Shown here: one piece after another, positions 46,917 to 55,481 of the stretch
Layout of the letters: the number at the start of each line of letters is the position of its first letter
How positions within the stretch are numbered: the first letter of the stretch is position 1
NCBI RefSeq assembly: GCF_019145495.1
Contig: NZ_JAHSTU010000001.1
Location: 1,116,001-1,180,000, forward strand
Source of the DNA: Pseudomonas azerbaijanoccidentalis
Lineage (GTDB): Bacteria; Pseudomonadota; Gammaproteobacteria; Pseudomonadales; Pseudomonadaceae
Length of the DNA stretch: 64,000 nt
Direction: 5' to 3'
Translations under genes and position numbers: made by a program
The notes under the pieces: model-generated
The model's input: the letters and a program-made list of their open reading frames with translations, nothing else
Told to the model about the DNA's origin: nothing
The model's database searches: none

Positions 46917-47104
46917 AGGGTGTCTATAGCCTTCGCGACAGGTTGCAGTCGGCCAGGAGCGGCCATTGGCGCTCGTGCAAACTCCTCCGTACGCACTTTT
47001 CAAACTGCCAACGTTCGTGCAGCATGCGTTGACTTCTAAGCAGAGGCTGAGCACCCGTTCAGTCACTTTCGAAGCTAACCCTACACATGGAAGCGAGACG
47101 GGAA

Positions 47105-47836
47105 ATGAAGCTAATCGCTGCGCAGATCCTCCCTGTACCCGGGGAATATGAGAAAAACATCACCAGACACATTGATGTCATCCACCAGGCTGCAAGCCAA
47201 GGCGCCGATCTCGTGCTTTTTCCCGAGCTTTCCCTCACCGGTTACGAACCGAGGCTGGCTGAGGTCTTGGCGGTGCATCCGAGTGACGGCCGTTTTGACG
47301 AGTTCCAGAGGTTAAGCGACCTATATGGGATGACCATCGCTGTTGGCGCGCCAACAAAGGGAACCAAAGGCACCGAGATCAGCATGATCACCTTCCAGCC
47401 CGGCCTGGAGCGCACGAGCTATTCAAAACAGCATCTGCATTTCGACGAATTACCTTTTTTCACTCCGGGAACCGAGAAGCTTGTGCTGAGTCAGGCAAAT
47501 TTTGTCCTTGCACCCGCCATTTGCTACGAGTCACTGCAACCAAGCCACGCCGCACAAGCCGCAGAGTCAGGCGCTCAGGTGTATTTGGCAAGCGTGGCCA
47601 AATCTGAGAGAGGTATTACATCGGCAAACAGTCATTATCCGATGATTGCTAAAAAGCATTCCATGACGGTGATGATGGCGAACTGTATAGGCAGCGCCGA
47701 CGACTTTGTAGCAGCAGGTTGTTCTGCCATCTGGAACAATCACGGTGAACTCGTTTGCAGCGCCAACGCCTTTCAAGAGGCATTAGTTGCGTACGATGTA
47801 CAGACTGGAGAAGCGAGCATTTTCAGCCTGGCTTGA
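47105..47836 (+). CDS. Carbon-nitrogen hydrolase (nitrilase superfamily)
   Basis: 243-residue amidase/nitrilase-fold protein. The triad is Glu41 (LVLFPELSLTGYEP), Lys108 (TSYSKQHLHFDELPFF) and Cys140 (LAPAICYESLQP). The length and the FPELSLTGYEP motif resemble omega-amidase/deaminated-glutathione-type branches, but the substrate is not known. The ATG at 47105 is used because the earlier ATG (47087) has no ribosome site. GC is lower than in surrounding core genes, in line with recent acquisition. Confidence 0.84.
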   Translation: MKLIAAQILPVPGEYEKNITRHIDVIHQAASQGADLVLFPELSLTGYEPRLAEVLAVHPSDGRFDEFQRLSDLYGMTIAVGAPTKGTKGTEISMITFQPGLERTSYSKQHLHFDELPFFTPGTEKLVLSQANFVLAPAICYESLQPSHAAQAAESGAQVYLASVAKSERGITSANSHYPMIAKKHSMTVMMANCIGSADDFVAAGCSAIWNNHGELVCSANAFQEALVAYDVQTGEASIFSLA

Positions 47837-47929
47837 AATCCCATTCATGCTCACCGTCGCTTCCAGAATGACCGGCTGTTTTGGGCCGTTAACCGCCCTT
47901 TCACCACCTGCCGCATTCACGCGCGTAAA

Positions 47930-47963
47930 AAAGCCCGCTGACCATCATCGTCCAGCGGGCTTT
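47930..47963 (-). terminator. Intrinsic terminator (minus strand)
   Basis: AAAGCCCGCTG / CAGCGGGCTTT, an 11-bp stem with a 12-base loop; on the minus strand it ends in TTTTTT. It lies 4 bases after the stop of the small minus-strand frame at 47968, and also serves the CN-hydrolase gene from the other side. Confidence 0.8.
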
Positions 47964-47967
47964 CCCA

Positions 47968-48144
47968 TTACAGCGCCATGTCGGCCGGCGCGTTTTCCTT
48001 CACCGGTTTACTCGCCTCTGTTTCAACATTCAGCGTAGCCACCTGGCTGATCGCCGGTGGTGGCATCAGTTCCAGCACCTTGGCGGTGTAAGTCCACGCA
48101 GTGCTAAGCCACTGAAAGACACGATGTGAGCCGCACCGGATCAT
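47968..48144 (-). CDS. Small ORF or 3' gene remnant with its own terminator
   Basis: 58 codons ending in TAA just before a strong terminator. The peptide contains RVFQWLSTAWTYTAKVLELM and SQVATLNVETEASKPVKE. Its ATG overlaps the stop of the AraC gene by 3 bases (ATGA), so it could be translated by coupling, but the peptide looks like the tail of a longer protein. Not recognised as any family. Either a small coupled gene or a truncated remnant. Confidence 0.4.
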   Translation of the reverse strand: MIRCGSHRVFQWLSTAWTYTAKVLELMPPPAISQVATLNVETEASKPVKENAPADMAL

Positions 48145-48953
48145 CCCCTCCACTCTCGCGGGCTGACCCCGGTTTTGCGGCGAAACGCCCGGGCCAGTGC
48201 CGAAGGGCTTTCATAGCCGACCTCTTCGGCGATCAGGGCGATGGGCTTGCCCTCGCGCAAGCGTTTCTGCGCCAGGCTGATGCGCCAGCTCACCAGATAA
48301 TCCACCGGGGCCTGGCCGACCACGCGTTTGAAATGCTCGGCGAAGCTGGCCCGCGACATGTTGGCCGCCGCCGATAATTCGGCCACGCTCCAGGGCTTGC
48401 CCGGCGCTTCGTGCATGAGGTTCAAGGAGCGCGACAGCCGTGGATCGGCGAGGCCGGCCATCATGCCCGGCTGTTGATGGCGACTGCTGAGGATGTGGCG
48501 CAACAACAGGATCACCACCAGCTCGAACAGCCGATCCATCACCGCTTCACGACCGCAGGTACCCGCGAAGGCCTCGTCGAACAACCATTGCAGCGTGTTG
48601 GCCATGGTGGGGATTTCATCCAGTTTCAGCACCATGAAGTCCGGCAGCGCTGTAGCCAAAGCATTGCCGGCCCCGCCGTCGAAATCCAGCGACGCGCATA
48701 CCAACTGAGTGCCGAAGGTTTCAGGGGCAAACAAGCGGTGACGGTAGGGTCGCGGGAAAAAGATCAGCGTTGGTTCGCTGAGGTGCAGTTCGCGTTCATC
48801 TGCCAGTTTCAGGGACAACTCACCGCCCTGCAGCAGATGCAGGTGACCGCACGTTTGGCTGCCATCGAACGCCGTGGTGCCGCAAAACGCACCGCTGTGG
48901 AAAGTGCCGGCGTTGACGCCGAAGTGGCTGAGCAAAGTGGACAAGCGATCCAT
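48141..48953 (-). CDS. AraC-family regulator with cupin-type sensor domain
   Basis: 270 residues. The N-terminal half is a cupin-like domain of the AraC_binding_2/cupin_6 type (HLHLLQGGELSLKLADERE, FFPRPYRHRLFAPE). The C-terminus has the double helix-turn-helix (PWSVAELSAAANMSRASFAE, AEEVGYESPSALARAFRRKT, GVSPREWRG). It is divergent from the CMD-family/glutaredoxin pair and probably controls it, as is common for this regulator type beside AhpD-like genes. Start at 48953 with GGGAG upstream. Confidence 0.87.
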   Translation of the reverse strand: MDRLSTLLSHFGVNAGTFHSGAFCGTTAFDGSQTCGHLHLLQGGELSLKLADERELHLSEPTLIFFPRPYRHRLFAPETFGTQLVCASLDFDGGAGNALATALPDFMVLKLDEIPTMANTLQWLFDEAFAGTCGREAVMDRLFELVVILLLRHILSSRHQQPGMMAGLADPRLSRSLNLMHEAPGKPWSVAELSAAANMSRASFAEHFKRVVGQAPVDYLVSWRISLAQKRLREGKPIALIAEEVGYESPSALARAFRRKTGVSPREWRG

Positions 48954-49085
48954 GGAGGCTCCCGAGAGCAGTTCTGGACGATGGGTCGCATATCGTCGAC
49001 GATTTGCATCCAATTGACCAGCGCGAATCACTAGCATGAACTCCGTACCCAGCGCCTGTCGCGCTGCAAAACTCGGAGTATCACC

Positions 49086-49604
49086 ATGACCCGCATTACC
49101 CCTGTCAGCCTCGAACTCGCCACCGACGCCACCCGCTCACTGCTGGAAGGTGTGCAGAAGAAAATTGGCTTCCTGCCCAACGTTTTCCGGGTGTTGGCCC
49201 AAGCGCCCGCCGTGCTGGCCTCGTACCTGCAAAACTCGACGGCACTGAGCAAGACCTCCCTCAGTGCTACACAGAAGGAAGCGATCTTCCTTGCCACTTC
49301 ACAGGTAAATGGCTGCGATTACTGCTTGGCGGCGCACACGCTGTTCGCCGGCAAGGCCGGGCTTTCCAGTGAGCAAATCCTCAGTGCCCGCGAAGGCCAA
49401 CTCAATGCCTATGCCCTGCTCGCGCAGCAGATCACTGAAAGCCGTGGCCACTTGAGCAGCGAGCAGATCGCCGCCGCCCGCGCTGCCGGGATCGATGACA
49501 CGAAGATCGTCGAAGTGATCGCCCACGTGGCCTCGCAGACACTGACCAATTACCTGAACAACGTCGCGTTGACCGATATCGACTTCCCGGCCATCGACGC
49601 CTGA
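49086..49604 (+). CDS. AhpD-like carboxymuconolactone decarboxylase family protein
   Basis: 172-residue protein of the CMD/peroxidase-related branch. The redox motif is NGCDYCLAAHTLF with Cys77, Cys80 and His84, as in AhpD, and KIGFLPNVFRVLAQAP is typical of the N-terminus. Such proteins act as thiol-dependent peroxidase partners in defence against peroxides. A glutaredoxin gene follows by 26 bases and could be its reductant. Divergent AraC gene upstream. Confidence 0.86.
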   Translation: MTRITPVSLELATDATRSLLEGVQKKIGFLPNVFRVLAQAPAVLASYLQNSTALSKTSLSATQKEAIFLATSQVNGCDYCLAAHTLFAGKAGLSSEQILSAREGQLNAYALLAQQITESRGHLSSEQIAAARAAGIDDTKIVEVIAHVASQTLTNYLNNVALTDIDFPAIDA

Positions 49605-49630
49605 TCAACCCCGCTGCGGAGACTACGCGC

Positions 49631-49882
49631 ATGAACACCGTGACCCTTTACACCACCGACACCTGCCCTTACTGCCGCAGCGCCAAATCACTGTTGGCCA
49701 GCAAAGGCGTGACGATGCATGAGATCAACATCCAGCGTGAGGCGGGCAAGCTTGAAGAGATGATGGAACGCAGCGGCCGTCGCAGCGTGCCGCAGATCTT
49801 CATCGGCGACGCGCACATCGGCGGGTTTGATGACCTGGCCAAGCTGGATCGCCAGGGCGGATTGATGTCGATGCTGGCTTGA
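49631..49882 (+). CDS. grxC: Glutaredoxin 3
   Basis: 83-residue class I glutaredoxin with the dithiol motif TCPYCRSAKS (Cys12, Cys15), the cis-proline region RSVPQIFIGDAHIGG and the glutathione-binding GGFDDL. Reduces protein disulfides with glutathione. Likely co-transcribed with the CMD-family gene; this may be an extra copy beside the housekeeping grxC, which cannot be judged from this window. Confidence 0.9.
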   Translation: MNTVTLYTTDTCPYCRSAKSLLASKGVTMHEINIQREAGKLEEMMERSGRRSVPQIFIGDAHIGGFDDLAKLDRQGGLMSMLA

Positions 49883-49895
49883 ACACAGCCTGCGC

Positions 49896-49921
49896 CATCG
49901 CGAGCAAGCTTGCTCGCGATG
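49896..49921. repeat. REP-like perfect palindrome
   Basis: CATCGCGAGCAAG directly joined to CTTGCTCGCGATG: a 26-base perfect palindrome of the GCGAGCAAGC type, 14 bases after grxC. It may also act as the terminator of the CMD–grxC pair. Confidence 0.7.
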
Positions 49922-49999
49922 ACGTCAGCACATTCAACATCAATGCACCTGACACACCGCCGCGCGAGCAGACTCACTCCTGCACAGGACCTGCGCCAA

Positions 50000-51088
50000 T
50001 CAGGTATTGGTTTTCAGTTTGGTCCACAGGCGTGTGGTCAACCGGGCGATGGAGGCGGGCAAATCTTCCACGGTGAACAGCTTGTCCATGACCGCTTTGG
50101 GCGGGTAGATCGCCAGGTCTTGCTTCACCGCGGGCACCACATCGGCATCCGCTGCGCTGTTGGGATTGGCGTAATGAATGCTGTTGCTGATGTTCGCAAT
50201 CACCTGCGGTTGCAGCAGGTAATTCATGTAGGTGTAGCCGTTCTTTTCATGCGGTGCGCTCTTGGGCATCACCACCATGTCAAACCACAACGTGGAGCCT
50301 TCATCCGGAATCGAATACGCAATGTCGATCCCGTTTTTCGCCTCCCTGGCGCTGGCCGCTGCCTGGACGATGTCGCCGTTGAAACCGATCACCGCGCAGA
50401 CATTGCCGTTGGCCAGATCGCTGATGTACTTGGAGGCGTGGAAGTACTGAACGTACGGGCGGATTTTCAGCAACGCCTGTTCGGCTTTCTTGTAATCCGC
50501 AGGCTCGTGACTGTGCGGTGGTAGCCCCAGATAATTGAGGGTGATGGGCAGCACTTGTGTCGGGTTATCGATGATCGCCACACCGCATTCGCTGAGCTTC
50601 TTGATATTGGCCTCATCGAAAAACAGGCTCCAGGAACGGGTGACGTCGGTGTTGCCGAAAATCGCCTTGATCTTCTCGACGTTGTAGCCGATGCCCGCCG
50701 TGCCCCACATGTACGGATAGCCGTATTGGTTGCCCGGATCGTTGACTTCAAGTTTTTGCATCAGCACCAGGTCGAGGTTCTTCCATCCCGGCAATTGGCT
50801 CTTGTCGAGTTTCTGGATCGCGCCGGCCTTGATCAGCCGCGACAGAAAATGGTTCGACGGGCTGACCACGTCATAACCGGTGTTGCCGGTCATCAATTTC
50901 GACTCCAGCACCTCGTTACTGTCGTGGATGTCGTAGGTCGCCTTGATCCCGGTTTCCTTGGTGAAATTTGTCAGGGTGTCATCGGCGATGTAGCCGTTCC
51001 AGTTGGAAATGTTCACGGTTTCGTCAGCGTACGCGGCTGCACAAAACGTCGAGAGCAAAGCCGCCAGGGAAAGTGTTTTGACGCGCAT
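50000..51088 (-). CDS. PotF-like polyamine-binding protein
   Basis: 362-residue periplasmic protein with a Sec signal ending at AYADE. Features are VNISNWNGYIADDTLTNF, YDIHDSNEVLESKLMTGNTG, PYMWGTAGIGYN and STLWFDMVVMPKSA, as in PotF/SpuD-type putrescine or spermidine binders. It lies downstream of a FAD amine oxidase-like gene on the same strand (52-base gap), again without permease or ATPase genes. Distinct from the binding protein at 28446. Confidence 0.88.
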   Translation of the reverse strand: MRVKTLSLAALLSTFCAAAYADETVNISNWNGYIADDTLTNFTKETGIKATYDIHDSNEVLESKLMTGNTGYDVVSPSNHFLSRLIKAGAIQKLDKSQLPGWKNLDLVLMQKLEVNDPGNQYGYPYMWGTAGIGYNVEKIKAIFGNTDVTRSWSLFFDEANIKKLSECGVAIIDNPTQVLPITLNYLGLPPHSHEPADYKKAEQALLKIRPYVQYFHASKYISDLANGNVCAVIGFNGDIVQAAASAREAKNGIDIAYSIPDEGSTLWFDMVVMPKSAPHEKNGYTYMNYLLQPQVIANISNSIHYANPNSAADADVVPAVKQDLAIYPPKAVMDKLFTVEDLPASIARLTTRLWTKLKTNT

Positions 51089-51140
51089 GTTCGATCACCT
51101 TCGTGTTGAAGTGCTTTTGTTGTGTGTGAAAGGCTGGGTT

Positions 51141-52442
51141 CTAGATTTCCGTTCTGGCTCGTGCGGTCTCGACGCGCATACGCAGCATGGCACCGATGTC
51201 GAGCAACGGTTTTGGCGGCAGCCAACCGGGCTGGGCGCGCTGGATGACCGATTGCAGCAGCGGCGAGCCGGTACCCGAGGCCATTTCCGCGAGCAACCGG
51301 CCCCACAGCGTGCCGCGCGCCACACCAGAGCCATTGCATCCGGCCACGGCAAACACGCCCTCCTCGACCTTGGCAAAGTACGGTTGCCCGGAACGCGAGG
51401 CGCTGAGGTGCCCGGTCCAGGTGTATTGGATGTCCCGCTCGCCGAGCATGGGGAAACGCCGTTGCAAACCCAGCACGTGGTGTTGGCGACGAATCGCCAG
51501 TTCCACGAGGGACAAATCCCGGCTGCGATATTCCGCGGTATTGCGGATCATCACCCGTCGGTCCGGCGTCAGGCGCACCGTGGCGCCCAATGGCCGGGTG
51601 GACAGCACGCCCCAGGGCTCGACGGCACCGATGGCTGTAAATTCCTCATCGCTCAGCGGCCGGGTGAGGCTGGCACTCAGCTCCATGGGGAACGTTCCAC
51701 TGTCGCTGATGCCCGAGCGAGGAATGAAAGCGTTCAGGCAGACCAAAACCTGTTTCGCCTCGATGCAGCCGTTGACCCCGTTGGCGCGAACCCGTCCGCC
51801 GCCCAGGCGTTGCAGCCCGTTGATCTCGGTGTTCTCAAACAGCGTCACTGTTTCCGGCAACGCATCGAGTAAACCCTTCACGTACTTCGCCGGTTGCAGT
51901 AATGCGTTGCCATTGCCGCACCAGATGCCGGCCTGGTAGTGCCGGGTGCCCAGTTTTTTGATCAGCTGTTCACCTTGCAGAAATTGCGCATCGGCGCCGA
52001 CGGCGCGCAGCGTCTGCAACTTGGCTTCGATATGGGTCAACTTGCGCGGGTCGCTGACCGCGAAGAAATAGCCCGACTCGCGGAAATCGCAGTTGATGCC
52101 ATGCCGGGCAATGCGCGTGCACACTTCGTCGCTGGCGGCGCGGGAAATCGTGGTGTCCACTTGAAAGTCGGCAAATCCCGCGTTGCCTTGCAGCTCAGTC
52201 ACGGCCGGGTGTTCGTGGGCCACCACGAAGCCCGAATTGCGCGCCGACGCCCCTTGCGCGGCGCGTTGTCTGTCGACCACAACGATGCGCGCCTGAGGAT
52301 GCATTTCAGCCAGTGAATGCGCCGCGCACAAGCCGGTGATACCGGCGCCGATGACGAGCCAGTCGGCGTGTTGCGTGCCTATGAGCGAGTCGCGCAGCGG
52401 CGAATCCCCGGCTTGCGCAATCCAGCCACATACGTTTTCCAT
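51141..52442 (-). CDS. FAD-dependent oxidoreductase (PuuB/OrdL-like, DAO family)
   Basis: 433-residue D-amino-acid-oxidase-fold flavoprotein. The FAD-binding dinucleotide motif is LVIGAGITGLCAAHSLAE (29-46), with QGASARNSGFVVAHEHPAV and the C-terminal FAVAGCNGSGVARGTLWGR. Relatives oxidise gamma-glutamylputrescine or other amines in polyamine breakdown; the neighbouring PotF-like gene supports that class. It is divergent from a LysR gene with a perfect 14-base palindrome between them. Confidence 0.85.
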   Translation of the reverse strand: MENVCGWIAQAGDSPLRDSLIGTQHADWLVIGAGITGLCAAHSLAEMHPQARIVVVDRQRAAQGASARNSGFVVAHEHPAVTELQGNAGFADFQVDTTISRAASDEVCTRIARHGINCDFRESGYFFAVSDPRKLTHIEAKLQTLRAVGADAQFLQGEQLIKKLGTRHYQAGIWCGNGNALLQPAKYVKGLLDALPETVTLFENTEINGLQRLGGGRVRANGVNGCIEAKQVLVCLNAFIPRSGISDSGTFPMELSASLTRPLSDEEFTAIGAVEPWGVLSTRPLGATVRLTPDRRVMIRNTAEYRSRDLSLVELAIRRQHHVLGLQRRFPMLGERDIQYTWTGHLSASRSGQPYFAKVEEGVFAVAGCNGSGVARGTLWGRLLAEMASGTGSPLLQSVIQRAQPGWLPPKPLLDIGAMLRMRVETARARTEI

Positions 52443-52483
52443 GCCTCACCTCATTGACGGTAGTCCTGCGAACCGCCTGGCAG

Positions 52484-52497
52484 AACTGCATGCAGTT
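52484..52497. promoter_or_regulatory. Perfect palindrome in the amine oxidase / LysR divergent region
   Basis: AACTGCATGCAGTT, a 14-base perfect palindrome 42 bases upstream of the oxidoreductase start. A further TTGCATGAGC follows. Probable operator of the LysR at 52600. Confidence 0.5.
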
Positions 52498-52599
52498 TTT
52501 GCATGAGCTGTTTGAGATGACGGCCGCTATGACTAGAATCTAAAGGGACTTCACAACCACAACCAACGTTATTAAATCATCCAGGTATTCCGTAAACGC

Positions 52600-53469
52600 A
52601 TGGATAACATTCGCCACATTCCGTCACTGCAAGGCTTGCAGGCATTGGTCGAGGTCGCTGATTCGGGCAGTTTCACCCAGGCTGCGCAAACGCTGTGCCT
52701 GACCCAAAGTGCTGTCAGCCGGAAAATTCAGCAACTGGAAAGTCATTTCGGTGTGCCAATGTTCGTCAGGACCAGTCGCAGCCTGCGATTGACCCCGGAG
52801 GGTGAGCAGGTGCTGGCCAGTGCGCGGCAAATCCTTGAGCAGCTTAAAACCCTTGAGGACCGAATCGCACCGCAAAAACGTCCGTTCCGCATTCGCATGC
52901 ACGTGTCATTGGCAGTGCGTTGGTTGCTGCCCAAGCTGAGTGATTTCTACCGCCATCATCCGGAGGTGTCGCTGGCAATCGAGACCGTTGCCACGGAAAT
53001 CGTCGAGCCCGCCAGCGACAGCGACGCCTACATCCTTTACTTGCCCGAACCGTCGGGCGCTGCAGATTGCCTGACGTTGTTCGAGGAAGCGTTGGTGCCG
53101 GTGTGCGCGCCAACGCTGGCGCTGACTTCGCAGGAGGACCTTGCGGGCTTTGCGTTGTTGCACCGTTCAAGCGACAAGAATGACTGGCGGTATTGGTTGA
53201 TGGCCAATGGCGGCAAGTCGCTGGAGGACTTCCGGCACATCCCGTTCAACCTCGACGAACTTGCCCTCGATGCCGCGGCACGGGGCTTGGGTGTGGCGAT
53301 GACCGACATGACCCTGGCGGGCGAATCGATTGACCGGGGCGTGCTTATTATCCCGTTCGGCGAGCCGTTGAAGACTCGCGGGATTTATTCGCTTTGCCTG
53401 CAACCCTCAGCCACCGCGCATCCAGCGTGCGGAGCGGTCATGCAGTGGTTTACCGCGCAGGCCTGCTGA
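52600..53469 (+). CDS. LysR-family regulator
   Basis: 289-residue LTTR of the GcvA-like group: LQGLQALVEVADSGSFTQAA, LTQSAVSRKIQQLESHFGVP and the effector half VRWLLPKLSDFYRHHPEVS, LALDAAARGLGVAMTDMTLAG. It is divergent from the FAD oxidoreductase, its likely target, and its stop is one base from the converging tctA stop. No link to tricarboxylate transport is implied by orientation. Confidence 0.88.
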   Translation: MDNIRHIPSLQGLQALVEVADSGSFTQAAQTLCLTQSAVSRKIQQLESHFGVPMFVRTSRSLRLTPEGEQVLASARQILEQLKTLEDRIAPQKRPFRIRMHVSLAVRWLLPKLSDFYRHHPEVSLAIETVATEIVEPASDSDAYILYLPEPSGAADCLTLFEEALVPVCAPTLALTSQEDLAGFALLHRSSDKNDWRYWLMANGGKSLEDFRHIPFNLDELALDAAARGLGVAMTDMTLAGESIDRGVLIIPFGEPLKTRGIYSLCLQPSATAHPACGAVMQWFTAQAC

Positions 53470-53470
53470 G

Positions 53471-54979
53471 TCAATCGTCTTCGTGCAACTTGATCCCGCG
53501 CTTGTGCAGCAGGTATGGCACCAGCAGCACCAACAAGGTCAGGGCCAGGAAAAACGCCGAGATCGGTTGCGTTAAAAATATCGTCCAGTCGCCCTCGCTG
53601 ATGGACAACGCATTGCGCAGTTGCTTCTCCGCCATCGGCCCAAGGAGCATGCCGACAATCACCGGTGCCACTGGAAAATCGAAGCGGCGCATCAGCACTC
53701 CGGCCCAGCCGATGGCCAACATCAGCAACAAGTCGAATGAAGAATGGCGCATGCCATAGACACCGATGGTGGCGAACACCAGGATCCCGGCGTTCAGGTA
53801 GGGCCGGGGAATTTGCAGCAGCTTGACCCACAACCCCACCAGCGGCAGGTTCAACACCAGCAGGATCACATTGCCGATGTACAGCGATGCCACCAGCGTC
53901 CAGACCAGGTCGGCGGAGGTTTCAAAGAGCATCGGCCCCGGTTGCAGGTTGTAGTTCTGAAACGCCGCCAACAGAATCGCCGCCGTGGCGGACGTAGGAA
54001 TACCCAGGGTCAGCAACGGCACCAGCGAGCCCGTCGCGCTGGCGTTGTTGGCCGCTTCCGGGCCAGCTACGCCTTCGATGGCGCCCTGGCCTTTGTTGGC
54101 GGAAAACTCTTTCGGGTATTTGCTGAGCTTGCGTTCGGTGGAGTAGGACAGGAACGTCGGAATCTCCGCGCCACCGGCCGGAATCGAGCCAAACGGGAAG
54201 CCAATCAGCGTGCCGCGTAGCCAGGCGGGTACCGAGCGCTTCCAGTCGGCGCGGGTCATCCACAACGACGTCAGGCGATGCCGCCCTTCAGCCTGTTCGG
54301 TTTGATAAAGCAAGCTGTACAGCGCCTCGCCCACCGCAAACAAGCCGACCGCCACCAGCACCACTTCGATGCCGTCCACCAGTTCCGGCACGCCCAGGGT
54401 GTAGCGCGCAATGCCCGAGGTGGAGTCGAGGCCGATCATGCCGATGGTCAGGCCGATCCCCAGCGAAGCAAAGCCGCGCAGCATCGATGCGCCGAGCACC
54501 GCCGATACGGTGGTGAATGACAACACCAGAATTGCGAAGTACTCGGCCGGGCCGAAATTCAGCGCCAGCCTGGCCACCACCGGCGCGAACAACGTCAGCA
54601 AAATCGTCGCAATGGTGCCGGCCACGAATGAACCGATGGCCGCCGTTGCCAAGGCCGGCCCTGCCCGCCCGTTGCGGGCCATGAGGTTGCCTTCCAGCGC
54701 GGTGACCATGGATGACGATTCACCGGGCGTGTTGAGCAAAATCGAAGTCGTCGAGCCGCCGAACTGCGCGCCGTAATAGATCCCGGCGAACATGATCAGC
54801 GCGCCGGTAGGGTCGACCTTGGCGGTGATCGGCAGCAGCAAGGCCACCGTCAGCGCCGGCCCGATACCCGGCAAAACGCCAATGGCGGTGCCGAGCAAGC
54901 AGCCGATGAAACCCCACATCAGATTGATCGGCGTCAGTGCTGCCGAAAACCCCATTGCCAGGCTTGCAAGAATGTCCAC
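53471..54979 (-). CDS. tctA: Tripartite tricarboxylate transporter, large membrane subunit
   Basis: 502-residue protein with about 12 membrane segments. TctA motifs are [75 protein letters not shown] and [15 protein letters not shown]. Works with TctB and the binding protein TctC to take up citrate or another tricarboxylate with sodium or protons. Last gene of tctC–tctB–tctA. Confidence 0.93.
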   Translation of the reverse strand: MDILASLAMGFSAALTPINLMWGFIGCLLGTAIGVLPGIGPALTVALLLPITAKVDPTGALIMFAGIYYGAQFGGSTTSILLNTPGESSSMVTALEGNLMARNGRAGPALATAAIGSFVAGTIATILLTLFAPVVARLALNFGPAEYFAILVLSFTTVSAVLGASMLRGFASLGIGLTIGMIGLDSTSGIARYTLGVPELVDGIEVVLVAVGLFAVGEALYSLLYQTEQAEGRHRLTSLWMTRADWKRSVPAWLRGTLIGFPFGSIPAGGAEIPTFLSYSTERKLSKYPKEFSANKGQGAIEGVAGPEAANNASATGSLVPLLTLGIPTSATAAILLAAFQNYNLQPGPMLFETSADLVWTLVASLYIGNVILLVLNLPLVGLWVKLLQIPRPYLNAGILVFATIGVYGMRHSSFDLLLMLAIGWAGVLMRRFDFPVAPVIVGMLLGPMAEKQLRNALSISEGDWTIFLTQPISAFFLALTLLVLLVPYLLHKRGIKLHEDD

Positions 54980-54997
54980 GCGGTCGATCTCCTTCGG

Positions 54998-55480
54998 TCA
55001 AATCCAGGCGTTGACCAGCGGCGGCAGGGAAACTCCCAGCCCTGCGTTGAACAGCCAGTAAATCGGCAAGGTCAAGGCAATGCCGATCGCCAGATCGCGC
55101 AGCGGATGACGGCTGCCAAAGCCCCGTGCCGAGCAGGCAAACAGCAACCCGGCGGCCAGCACGAAGCCGATCAGGTTGATCAGCAACGCCACGCCCACCA
55201 ACCCGCCGGTCACCCAGGCCGCACCGGTTCTTCCGCCGACAACGCGGCCATTGACGCTGTCGAGTTCACGAAAACCGCCCGTGAACGCCTGATAACTCAG
55301 CAGCACGCCCACCGCACAGAGAAACCCCGCCACCACATACGGATAGACATATGCCGGCAGAATCACGAAGCCCATTTCCGGTGGAAACCGAAAGGCGCCC
55401 ACCGCCAACACGGCGCTGAGGGCGATCAGGCCAATGCCGATCGCCAATTGCACCGGCACGACTGCGCGCGCCCCGGCCAT
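54998..55480 (-). CDS. tctB: Tripartite tricarboxylate transporter, small membrane subunit
   Basis: 160-residue protein with four membrane segments (LAIGIGLIALSAVLAVGA, YPYVVAGFLCAVGVLLSY, LVGVALLINLIGFVLAAG, LAIGIALTLPIYWLFNAG). The start at 55480 is one base from the tctC stop, which indicates coupling. Sequence is weakly conserved in this family, so the call rests on topology and position. Confidence 0.87.
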   Translation of the reverse strand: MAGARAVVPVQLAIGIGLIALSAVLAVGAFRFPPEMGFVILPAYVYPYVVAGFLCAVGVLLSYQAFTGGFRELDSVNGRVVGGRTGAAWVTGGLVGVALLINLIGFVLAAGLLFACSARGFGSRHPLRDLAIGIALTLPIYWLFNAGLGVSLPPLVNAWI

Positions 55481-55481
55481 C

